The translations under genes were made by a program, and so were the position numbers. Positions 27,762 to 34,261 of a stretch of DNA of 64,000 nucleotides are shown piece by piece. Below the pieces are notes generated by a model. That model saw nothing but the letters and a program-made list of their open reading frames with translations. It made no database searches and had not been told where the DNA came from. This stretch comes from Pseudomonas chlororaphis. Lineage in GTDB: Bacteria > Pseudomonadota > Gammaproteobacteria > Pseudomonadales > Pseudomonadaceae. How positions within the stretch are numbered: the first letter of the stretch is position 1; the number at the start of each line of letters is the position of its first letter. The DNA lies in NCBI GenBank assembly GCA_001023535.1, contig CP011020.1:3485734-3549733 (forward strand), read 5' to 3'.

Positions 27762-28493
27762 TCACTTGCCCGGCAGGTAGGTGATGTCGGCCAGGCTGCT
27801 GGGGGCGAACCCCACCAGCTCGCGCACTTCTTTGGAGAAATGCGAGGAAGAGGCAAAGCCGAACGCCAGCGCGACGTCGGTCAGCGAACCGTTGCCCAGG
27901 CTCATGTCCAACAACGCCTGGGCCGTGCGCCACCCGCGCAAGGCCGGTTTGGCCGCGCTGCCCAGGGCCTGCCGGCAGAGCCGGCGAAAGTGCGAGACCG
28001 ACACCCCGTAGCGCTGCGCGAGGGTGTTGAGCTTTTCGCTGCGGGTGCCTTGCTCCAACAAAAAACGCACCAGGCCGTAGCTTTCATGCTGGCGCAACAA
28101 CGGTGCAACGGCGTGATAACCCGGGGTGCCACCCAGCGCCTGTTCAATGAACCAGCGCTCGAGCCGCGCCGGAGTCCGCACGACGTCATCCGCCACCGGC
28201 AACAAGGCCCATGGCGCGACCTCGGTTCTTTTCGCGGCGAAGGCATCGCTCATGTCGAAGAACGCCTGCAACTTCACCAGCGGCGCCGGGCAGACCGGCA
28301 GCACGTGCAATTGGTCACCGGAAAACCGCAACGGGTCGCGCAGCACCACCAGCCCTTGCCAACCGCTCGGCAGGGCCTGCCGCTGCCCGCCCCCTGCGCT
28401 GTCCAGCGCCACCGCGCCCTGGACGACCCGCAGGTGCACCACCCGCTCGCGCGGGTCAGTCAATACCGTGGAGCGAGATGATGTGTCCTGCAC
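27762..28493 (-). CDS. invF: AraC-family T3SS activator, InvF-like
   Basis: The chosen GTG at 28493 has AGGAG six bases upstream and gives 243 residues. A frame back to 28649 exists but lacks such a site. The C-terminal 100 residues carry two AraC helix-turn-helix motifs (LNTLAQRYGVSVSHFRRLCR; LTDVALAFGFASSSHFSKEV). The N terminus is a cupin-less sensor region like InvF/MxiE/ExsA. InvF proteins act with the SicA chaperone to activate translocator and effector genes. It heads the invF-to-spaS operon and is divergent from nasS. Its own promoter should lie within 28494-28590. Confidence 0.9.
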   Translation of the reverse strand: MQDTSSRSTVLTDPRERVVHLRVVQGAVALDSAGGGQRQALPSGWQGLVVLRDPLRFSGDQLHVLPVCPAPLVKLQAFFDMSDAFAAKRTEVAPWALLPVADDVVRTPARLERWFIEQALGGTPGYHAVAPLLRQHESYGLVRFLLEQGTRSEKLNTLAQRYGVSVSHFRRLCRQALGSAAKPALRGWRTAQALLDMSLGNGSLTDVALAFGFASSSHFSKEVRELVGFAPSSLADITYLPGK

Positions 28494-28586
28494 CGGTGTC
28501 TCCTCTGCAACGTGGCGAATGGAAGGAGCGACAGGATGAAAGGCGCGGCGCCTGAAATCTTGATGCAAAGATGATGAGCACCGGGC

Positions 28587-28602
28587 TGGCATATGCCTTG
28601 CA
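28587..28602 (+). promoter_or_regulatory. Sigma-54 type promoter of nasS
   Basis: TGGCAT-N5-TTGCA has the invariant GG (28588-28589) and GC (28600-28601) separated by ten bases, close to the TGGCAC-N5-TTGCW consensus. It lies about 115 bases before the nasS ATG. RpoN-dependent control would make the sensor genes respond to nitrogen limitation through NtrC. Confidence 0.65.
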
Positions 28603-28667
28603 CCCTTTTCGTTCATCGGTGCCCATGCCGTTGCCGGGATGAGTGCCACACGGTTTTGAGGACAAGG

Positions 28668-28695
28668 GCGCCGTCATCCAGCCGGATGGCGGCGC
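28668..28695 (+). promoter_or_regulatory. Strong hairpin in the nasS leader
   Basis: A 12-bp stem (GCGCCGTCATCC / GGATGGCGGCGC, one G-T pair) with loop AGCC is followed by only three Ts before the nasS ribosome site. The bases entering it (GGACAAGGGCG) resemble the second hairpin of the nirB leader, GGACAAAGGCG. It may therefore be a relic or weak version of the NasT-controlled attenuator. Function is uncertain. Confidence 0.5.
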
Positions 28696-28718
28696 TTTCA
28701 TGTGGAAGGTGATGCGCG

Positions 28719-29930
28719 ATGAATGAAGTTCCAGCCAACCCCCTGGCCTGGGTCAATGGCAGCGATGCCCCGGAAAAGAGCGCGGTCAATCTTGGCTTCA
28801 TGGCCCTGAGCGACTGCGCCCCCCTGGTGGTGGCCGCCACCCAGGGGTTCGCCCAGCCCTACGGCCTGACCCTGAACCTCAAGCGCCAGGCATCCTGGGC
28901 CAACCTGCGGGACAAGCTGGTCAGTGGTGAAATCGACGCCGCCCACAGCTTGTACGGCCTGGTCTACGCGGTGCACTTGGGCATCGGCGGCGTGGCGCCC
29001 ACCGACATGGCCGTGCTGATGGGGCTGAACCAGAACGGCCAGAGCATCAACCTGTCCCACGGCTTGCAGGCCCAGGGCGTGACCAGTCCTGAGGCACTGG
29101 AACGGCATGTGCACCAATCTCGCCCGAAACTGACCTTCGCCCAGACGTTTCCCACCGGCACCCATGCCATGTGGCTCTATTACTGGCTGGCGGCCCAGGG
29201 CATCCACCCCTTGACCGACGTCGACAGCGTGGTGGTGCCGCCGCCCCAGATGATCGCCCACTTGCAGGCCGGGCGGATCGACGGCTTCTGCGTCGGCGAG
29301 CCCTGGTGCGCCAGCGCGGTGAAGCAGAACCTGGGGTTCACCCTGGCAACCACCCAGACCATCTGGCCCGACCACCCGGAAAAAGTCCTGGGCTGCACCC
29401 GCGCGTTCGTCGAGCAGTACCCCAACACCGCCCGGGCCCTGGTGATGGCGATCCTCGAGGCCAGCCGCTTCATCGAGCAGAGCAGCGAGAACCGCCGCAG
29501 CACCGCACAACTGTTGAGTGCGCCGCAATACCTCGACGCCCCGCTGGACTGCATCGAACCGCGCTTGCTGGGGATCTATGCCGACGGCCTGGGCAACAGC
29601 TGGCAGGATCCTCACGCCATGCGCTTCCATGCGGGCGGCGCGGTGAACCTGCCGTACCTGTCCGACGGCATGTGGTTCATGACCCAATTCCGCCGCTGGG
29701 GCTTGCTGCGCGAGGACCCGGACTACCTGGACGTGGCGCGGCAAGTCCAGCAACTCACGCTGTACCGTGAAGCCTGCGCGGCGCTGGACATCCCCGCCCC
29801 GCTGCCGGACATGCGCAGCAGCCTGTTGATCGACGGCACCACCTGGGACGGCACGGACCCGGCCGGGTATGCCAAAAGCTTCAAGCTGCACGCCTTGAGC
29901 GATGCCACCGCCCTTTTCGCCAGTCGCTGA
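28719..29930 (+). CDS. nasS: Nitrate/nitrite sensor NasS
   Basis: This 403-residue protein of the NrtA/CmpA periplasmic-binding fold lacks a signal peptide, as expected for the cytoplasmic sensor NasS and not for a transporter subunit. Landmarks are NLGFMALSDCAPLVVAATQG, TFPTGTHAMWLYYWLAAQGI and VGEPWCASAVKQNLGFTLAT. In known systems NasS sequesters NasT until nitrate or nitrite binds. It is followed 14 bases later by nasT and preceded by a sigma-54 box. Confidence 0.93.
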   Translation: MNEVPANPLAWVNGSDAPEKSAVNLGFMALSDCAPLVVAATQGFAQPYGLTLNLKRQASWANLRDKLVSGEIDAAHSLYGLVYAVHLGIGGVAPTDMAVLMGLNQNGQSINLSHGLQAQGVTSPEALERHVHQSRPKLTFAQTFPTGTHAMWLYYWLAAQGIHPLTDVDSVVVPPPQMIAHLQAGRIDGFCVGEPWCASAVKQNLGFTLATTQTIWPDHPEKVLGCTRAFVEQYPNTARALVMAILEASRFIEQSSENRRSTAQLLSAPQYLDAPLDCIEPRLLGIYADGLGNSWQDPHAMRFHAGGAVNLPYLSDGMWFMTQFRRWGLLREDPDYLDVARQVQQLTLYREACAALDIPAPLPDMRSSLLIDGTTWDGTDPAGYAKSFKLHALSDATALFASR

Positions 29931-29944
29931 CAGGAGCCTTCCAC

Positions 29945-30520
29945 ATGCTGCGTATCCTGCTGATCAATGACACCGCGAAAAAAGTCGGGCGCCTGAAAGC
30001 GGCCCTGATTGAAGCCGGGTTCGAGGTGATCGACGAATCCGGCCTGACCATCGATTTGCCCGCACGCGTCGAAACGGTGCGTCCGGACGTGATTCTGATC
30101 GATACCGAGTCACCCGGACGCGATGTGATGGAGCAAGTGGTGCTGGTCAGTCGCGACCAGCCACGACCGATCGTCATGTTCACCGACGAGCACGACCCTG
30201 ATGTGATGCGCCAGGCCATCAAGTCGGGGGTCAGCGCCTACATCGTCGAAGGCATCCACGCCGCGCGCCTGCAACCGATCCTCGACGTGGCCATGGCCCG
30301 CTTCGAAAGCGACCAGGCCCTGCGCGCCCAACTGCTGGCCCGCGACCAGCAACTGGCCGAACGCAAGCGCATCGAACTGGCCAAGGGCATGCTGATGAAG
30401 ATGAAGGATTGCAACGAAGAACAGGCCTACACCCTGATGCGCCGCCAGGCCATGAGCCGCCAGCAGAAGCTGATCCAGGTGGCCGAGCAGATCATTGCCA
30501 TGAACGAACTGCTCGGCTGA
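29945..30520 (+). CDS. nasT: ANTAR-domain antitermination regulator NasT
   Basis: The 191-residue product has an N-terminal receiver-like domain (MLRILLINDTAKKVGRLKAA; VILIDTESPGRD) and a coiled-coil linker (LRAQLLARDQQLAERKRIEL). A C-terminal ANTAR RNA-binding domain follows (AKGMLMKMKDCNEEQAYTLM; SRQQKLIQVAEQIIAMNELL). NasT binds tandem hexaloop hairpins in nas leaders and prevents termination. Two such leaders are visible downstream, before the transporter gene and before nirB. It is paired with NasS. Confidence 0.95.
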   Translation: MLRILLINDTAKKVGRLKAALIEAGFEVIDESGLTIDLPARVETVRPDVILIDTESPGRDVMEQVVLVSRDQPRPIVMFTDEHDPDVMRQAIKSGVSAYIVEGIHAARLQPILDVAMARFESDQALRAQLLARDQQLAERKRIELAKGMLMKMKDCNEEQAYTLMRRQAMSRQQKLIQVAEQIIAMNELLG

Positions 30521-30548
30521 ACGCCCCGCGGCGCCTGGCCTGGCGCCT

Positions 30549-30700
30549 TCGCGAGCAAGCTCGCTCCCACATGGGCTCTAGGGTGAACACTGCCTTTGTG
30601 AACACCCCAAGTCACCTGTGGGAGCGGGCTTTAGGGTGAACACTGCCTTTGTGAGCCCCCCAAGTTACCTGTGGGAGCGAGCTTGCTCGCGATAGCCCTC
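30549..30700. repeat. REP palindromes and a partial direct repeat after nasT
   Basis: REP cores of the GCGAGCAAGCTCGCTCCCAC type occur at about 30549-30571 and, inverted, at 30672-30695. Between them a roughly 55-base unit (AGGGTGAACACTGCCTTTGTG to CCTGTGGGAGCG) is present twice (about 30580-30626 and 30633-30680), so this is a small REP-derived tandem duplication. It ends just before the transporter promoter. Confidence 0.75.
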
Positions 30701-30706
30701 ACAGGT

Positions 30707-30723
30707 TGGCACAGATCTCGCTT
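30707..30723 (+). promoter_or_regulatory. Sigma-54 type promoter of the nitrate transporter gene
   Basis: TGGCAC-N5-TCGCTT has the invariant GG (30708-30709) and GC (30720-30721) ten bases apart, with one departure from TTGC. The expected start of transcription near 30733 would place the first leader hairpin (30738) almost at the 5' end of the RNA. Confidence 0.65.
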
Positions 30724-30737
30724 AAGCAACCTCACAG

Positions 30738-30779
30738 GTAACCAACGGCGGTTGCCCCACCTACGACAAAGACGTCGCA
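30738..30779 (+). promoter_or_regulatory. Tandem ANTAR-type hairpins (NasT target) in the transporter leader
   Basis: Hairpin 1 is GTAACC / GGTTGC closing hexaloop AACGGC (30744-30749). Hairpin 2 is CGAC / GTCG closing hexaloop AAAGAC (30768-30773). Both loops have A at position 1 and G at position 4, the defining feature of ANTAR-protein targets. The 3' strand of hairpin 2 (30774-30779) overlaps the 5' strand of the terminator, so the two folds exclude each other. NasT bound to the pair would favour read-through into the transporter gene. Confidence 0.8.
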
Positions 30780-30824
30780 CACCCTTTTCGCCTGGCTTGG
30801 CGACTCGGGTTGCGGCGTTTTTTT
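30776..30824 (+). terminator. Leader attenuator before the nitrate transporter gene
   Basis: The stem pairs CGCACACCC (30776-30784, one bulged C) with GGGTTGCG (30807-30814). An inner stem TCGCC / GGCGA lies within, and seven Ts follow at 30818-30824. It lies 100 bases before the gene and shares bases with ANTAR hairpin 2. Confidence 0.75.
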
Positions 30825-30923
30825 GCTTTGGCCCCAACGTCCGGGGTCGGTGGGGGTCGCCGTTGTGGCGCACCACCTCGAAGCACTGACTCATTTTCGA
30901 GACTTTAACCGCTGAGGTGCGCG

Positions 30924-32135
30924 ATGAATTCAAGCTTCTGGAAATCCGGCCACACCCCGACCCTGTTCGCGGCCTTCCTGTATTTCGACCTGAGTTTCAT
31001 GGTCTGGTACCTGCTCGGCCCATTGGCGGTGCAGATCTCGACCGACCTGCACCTGACCACTCAGCAACGCGGCCTGATGGTCGCTACGCCGATCCTGGCC
31101 GGCGCGGTGCTGCGCCTGTTCATGGGCCTTCTGGCCGATCGGATTTCGCCAAAGACTGCCGGCATGGTGGGTCAAGTGATCGTAATCAGCGCATTGTTCT
31201 GCGCCTGGAAGCTGGGCATCCACAGCTATGAACAAGCCCTGCTGCTGGGCCTGTTCCTGGGGGTGGCCGGGGCTTCGTTCGCCGTGGCCCTGCCGTTGGC
31301 CTCGCAGTGGTATCCGCCCCAGCACCAAGGCAAGGCGATGGGCATCGCCGGTGCCGGTAACTCGGGCACCGTGCTCGCCGCGTTGATCGCGCCGATCATG
31401 GCCGTGACGTTCGGTTGGACCAACGTGTTCGGTTTCGCCCTCATCCCCCTGGCGCTGACCCTGGTCCTCTTCGCCTGGCTGGCCAAGAACGCTCCCGAGC
31501 GCCCCAAAGCCAAATCCATGGCCGATTACCTCAAGGCCCTGGGCGACCGTGACAGCTGGTGGTTCATGTTCTTCTACAGCGTGACCTTCGGCGGCTTCAT
31601 CGGCCTGGCCAGCGCCCTGCCCGGCTACTTCAACGACCAGTATGGCCTGAGCCCGGTGACGGCCGGCTACTACACCGCCGCCTGCGTCTTTGGCGGCAGC
31701 CTGATGCGGCCCTTGGGCGGCGCCCTGGCCGACCGTTTCGGCGGCATCCGCACCTTGCTGGGCATGTACACCGTCGCGGCCATCTGCATTGCCGCGGTGG
31801 GCTTCAACCTGCCGAACTCCTACGCCGCCCTGGCCCTGTTCGTCTGCACCATGCTCGGCCTGGGTGCGGGCAACGGCGCGGTGTTCCAACTGGTGCCGCA
31901 ACGCTTCCGTCGCGAGATCGGCGTGATGACCGGGCTGATCGGCATGGCCGGCGGCATCGGCGGTTTCGCCCTGGCGGCGGGCATGGGTGCGATCAAGCAG
32001 AGCACCGGCAGCTACCAGATGGCGCTGTGGTTGTTCGCCAGCCTCGGCGTCCTGGCCTGGTTCGGCCTGTACGGCGTCAAGCGTCGCTGGAGAACCACCT
32101 GGGGTTCGGCTGCCGTCACCGCCGCCCGGGTGTAA
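30924..32135 (+). CDS. nasA: Nitrate/nitrite transporter, MFS NarK/NasA type
   Basis: This 403-residue major facilitator protein has 12 predicted helices and the nitrate-porter signatures GAGNSGTVLAALIAPIMAVT and LGLGAGNGAVFQLVPQRFRR. It begins FLYFDLSFMVWYLLGPLAVQ, typical of the NarK1/NasA group with Arg residues lining the pore. It imports nitrate for assimilation. Expression is likely RpoN-dependent and antiterminated by NasT (leader at 30733-30824). The kinase/phosphatase gene follows after nine bases. Confidence 0.93.
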   Translation: MNSSFWKSGHTPTLFAAFLYFDLSFMVWYLLGPLAVQISTDLHLTTQQRGLMVATPILAGAVLRLFMGLLADRISPKTAGMVGQVIVISALFCAWKLGIHSYEQALLLGLFLGVAGASFAVALPLASQWYPPQHQGKAMGIAGAGNSGTVLAALIAPIMAVTFGWTNVFGFALIPLALTLVLFAWLAKNAPERPKAKSMADYLKALGDRDSWWFMFFYSVTFGGFIGLASALPGYFNDQYGLSPVTAGYYTAACVFGGSLMRPLGGALADRFGGIRTLLGMYTVAAICIAAVGFNLPNSYAALALFVCTMLGLGAGNGAVFQLVPQRFRREIGVMTGLIGMAGGIGGFALAAGMGAIKQSTGSYQMALWLFASLGVLAWFGLYGVKRRWRTTWGSAAVTAARV

Positions 32136-32144
32136 GCCAACCCC

Positions 32145-33815
32145 ATGAGCCTGCAACTGAGTTTTGCCGAAGCCAGCGCCATCGGCCCACGGGACGAAAA
32201 CCAGGACGCCCTGCGCCTGGTCACCCCAGCCCCGGCCCTGGCCGCCAGCAAGGGCTACCTGTTCGCCATCGCCGACGGCGTGAGCCAATGCGCCGACGGC
32301 GGGCTGGCGGCCCGGTCGACCTTGCAGGCGCTGGCTCTGGACTATTACGCCACGCCACAAACCTGGGGCGTGGCCCAGGCACTGGATCGCCTGCTGCTGG
32401 CGCAGAATCGCTGGCTGCAAGCCAACGGTGGCGGGCAACCGCTGCTCACCACCGTCAGCGCGCTGGTCCTGCGGGGCCGTCGCTTCACCCTCGCCCATGT
32501 CGGCGATTGCCGGGTCTACCGCTGGCACGCCGATCATCTGCATCGCATCAGCGAAGACCACGTCTGGGACCAACAGGGCATGCAACATGTGCTCAAGCGG
32601 GCGTTGGGGCTGGATCAACACCTGGTGCTGGATTTCCTCGATGGCGAACTGCGCCCCGACGAAACTTTCGTCCTGCTCAGCGACGGCGTCTGGGCCGCCC
32701 TGGGGGACACGGCCATCGCCGGCGTCCTGCGCGACCAACCGGACCTCGATCGCGCAGCGCAGACCCTGGTCAACGCCGCGCACCTGGCCGGCAGCCAGGA
32801 CAACGCCAGCGCCTTGCTGGTGCGCGTCGACGCCTTGGGCGAAGCGAGCATCGGCGACGCGCTGATCCAGTTGCAGCAATGGCCCCTGCCCCCAGCGCTG
32901 AAAGCAGGCCAGGCCTTCGAGGGGTGGCAGGTCGAAGCTTTGCTCGGTCAAAGCCAGCAATCACTGCTCTACCGGGTGCACGACGGCCAGGGCCAGCCAT
33001 GGCTGTTGAAAACCCTGCCCGGCCAGCTCCGGGACGACAGTCGGGCCGGGCAAGCGCTGCTCTCCGAGGAATGGTTTCTCAGGCGGGTCGCCGGTCGACA
33101 ATTTCCGGAAGTCCATGGCGTGCCCCAGCGCCAGCACCTGTATTACGTGATGCGCGAATACCCCGGCCTGACCCTGGCCGAGCTGTTCGACCAGGGCGGC
33201 CCGTTGCCATTGGCACAATGGCTAGACCTGGCGCAACGGCTGGTGCGCGCGGTGGGGCTCCTGCATCGACGGCAGATCTACCACCGCGACATCAAGCCGG
33301 AAAACCTGCACCTGGGGGACGATGGCGAATTGCGCCTGCTGGATTTCGGGCTGGCCTACTGCCCGGGGCTGTCCGAAGACCAGGCCAACGTCTTGCCCGG
33401 AACGCCCAGCTACATCGCCCCGGAAGCCTTCGCCGGCCACGCGCCGACCGCTCGGCAAGACCTGTACGCCGTGGGCGTGACCCTGTACTTCCTGCTGACC
33501 GGCCACTACCCCTATGGCGAGATCGAGGCGTTCCAGCGGCCGCGCTTTGGCGTGCCGGTCAGTGCCCACCGTTATCGGCCGGACCTGGCCGAATGGCTCG
33601 GGCAAAGCCTGGAACGGGCCGTGGCGGCAGACCCGGACGAGCGCTTCGAAACCGCCGAGGAATGGCTGCTGTTGCTGGAACAGGGCGAACGTCGCAGCTT
33701 GAGCGTAAGGCCCCGGCCACTGTTGGAACGCGAGCCGCTGAAGGTCTGGCGCACGTTGGCGCTGGTTTCTCTGGTGGTGAACATCGTGCTGCTGTTCCTG
33801 GTATTTCACAGCTGA
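32145..33815 (+). CDS. Fused PP2C-type phosphatase and Ser/Thr protein kinase
   Basis: The product has 556 residues. The first 235 are a PP2C-like phosphatase (GPRDENQDALRL; FAIADGVSQCADGG; AHVGDCRVYRW; LLSDGVW; GSQDNAS), with the metal-binding Asp residues kept. Residues about 255-510 are a Hanks-type kinase: Lys in PWLLKTLP, HRDIKPENLHL, LLDFGLAYC, and IAPEAFAGHA. A C-terminal membrane anchor follows (LALVSLVVNIVLLFLVF). The gene sits inside the nitrate assimilation operon, between the transporter and nirB, a place conserved in Pseudomonas. Its substrate is unknown; it may tune the transporter or reductase after translation. Confidence 0.9.
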   Translation: MSLQLSFAEASAIGPRDENQDALRLVTPAPALAASKGYLFAIADGVSQCADGGLAARSTLQALALDYYATPQTWGVAQALDRLLLAQNRWLQANGGGQPLLTTVSALVLRGRRFTLAHVGDCRVYRWHADHLHRISEDHVWDQQGMQHVLKRALGLDQHLVLDFLDGELRPDETFVLLSDGVWAALGDTAIAGVLRDQPDLDRAAQTLVNAAHLAGSQDNASALLVRVDALGEASIGDALIQLQQWPLPPALKAGQAFEGWQVEALLGQSQQSLLYRVHDGQGQPWLLKTLPGQLRDDSRAGQALLSEEWFLRRVAGRQFPEVHGVPQRQHLYYVMREYPGLTLAELFDQGGPLPLAQWLDLAQRLVRAVGLLHRRQIYHRDIKPENLHLGDDGELRLLDFGLAYCPGLSEDQANVLPGTPSYIAPEAFAGHAPTARQDLYAVGVTLYFLLTGHYPYGEIEAFQRPRFGVPVSAHRYRPDLAEWLGQSLERAVAADPDERFETAEEWLLLLEQGERRSLSVRPRPLLEREPLKVWRTLALVSLVVNIVLLFLVFHS

Positions 33816-33819
33816 GATC

Positions 33820-33912
33820 CTGTGGGAGCGGGCTTGCCCGCGAAGGCGTCAGCACCTTCAGCATGGATGTTGACTGACGCACCGCTTTCGCGGGCAAGCC
33901 CGCTCCCACAAT
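33820..33912. repeat. Inverted REP doublet (REPIN) before the nirB promoter
   Basis: The arm CCTGTGGGAGCGGGCTTGCC (from about 33820, then CGCGAA) is mirrored by TTCGCGGGCAAGCCCGCTCC (to 33908, then CACA). About 40 bases separate the arms. The rest of 33913-34060 shows no gene. Confidence 0.85.
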
Positions 33913-34060
33913 CGATCCAATGCAGGAGCAAAGCTTGCGCCGCGATGCGCCAGCCCCAACGCTCCATTACCGGGCAATACGCTTTGATTCGGTGCAATAA
34001 ATCCCGCCATTGCGCGCCCGACCAGCGGCCCGCCCAATAAATCCACACCCTTGGCCCACT

Positions 34061-34076
34061 TGGCACAACCACTGCA
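34061..34076 (+). promoter_or_regulatory. Sigma-54 type promoter of nirB
   Basis: TGGCAC-N5-CTGCA has GG (34062-34063) and GC (34074-34075) spaced by ten bases. A transcript starting near 34087 would carry the hairpin series at 34099-34161 and the attenuator. Confidence 0.65.
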
Positions 34077-34098
34077 TAACCCCTGGCAACAGACATAA

Positions 34099-34161
34099 GG
34101 CAACGCCTCCAACGATGAGGGCGGTGCCTCCCGAGAGAACGGGACCAGGACAAAGGCGTCC
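34099..34161 (+). promoter_or_regulatory. Series of ANTAR-type hairpins (NasT target) in the nirB leader
   Basis: The clearest pair is TCCCG / CGGGA closing hexaloop AGAGAA (34134-34139) and GGAC / GTCC closing hexaloop AAAGGC (34152-34157). Each loop has A1 and G4. An additional, less perfect stem at 34099-34127 closes AACGAT (34111-34116), also A1/G4. The 3' part of the last hairpin (34152-34161) is the 5' strand of the terminator, giving a mutually exclusive fold as in the transporter leader. Confidence 0.8.
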
Positions 34162-34192
34162 TCGCTAGCTTGCTAGCGGGACGCCTTTTTTG
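34152..34192 (+). terminator. Leader attenuator before nirB
   Basis: AAAGGCGTCC (34152-34161) pairs with GGACGCCTTT (34179-34188). Inside, CGCTAGC / GCTAGCG (34163-34169 / 34172-34178) closes a two-base turn. A run of six Ts ends at 34191. It lies 70 bases before nirB. Confidence 0.85.
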
Positions 34193-34261
34193 TTTTCGAA
34201 AAAATGGCCGAGTCAGCCCGATCGCCGTGATGAAACGGGCATGAGCTCGCGGAGAACCCTG

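Noticed and set aside
4103..28493. Flagellar or Hrp identity for the secretion genes
   Set aside because: The presence of InvF/SicA/SipBCD/IacP, PrgHIJK-OrgAB and IagB, and the gene order, are specific to the SPI-1/Mxi-Spa family; there are no flagellin, hook or Hrp regulators.
31559..33877. 772-codon open frame on the plus strand overlapping the transporter and kinase genes
   Set aside because: It is an alternate frame through two well-supported genes, with an Arg/Pro/Gly-rich product typical of frame shadows.
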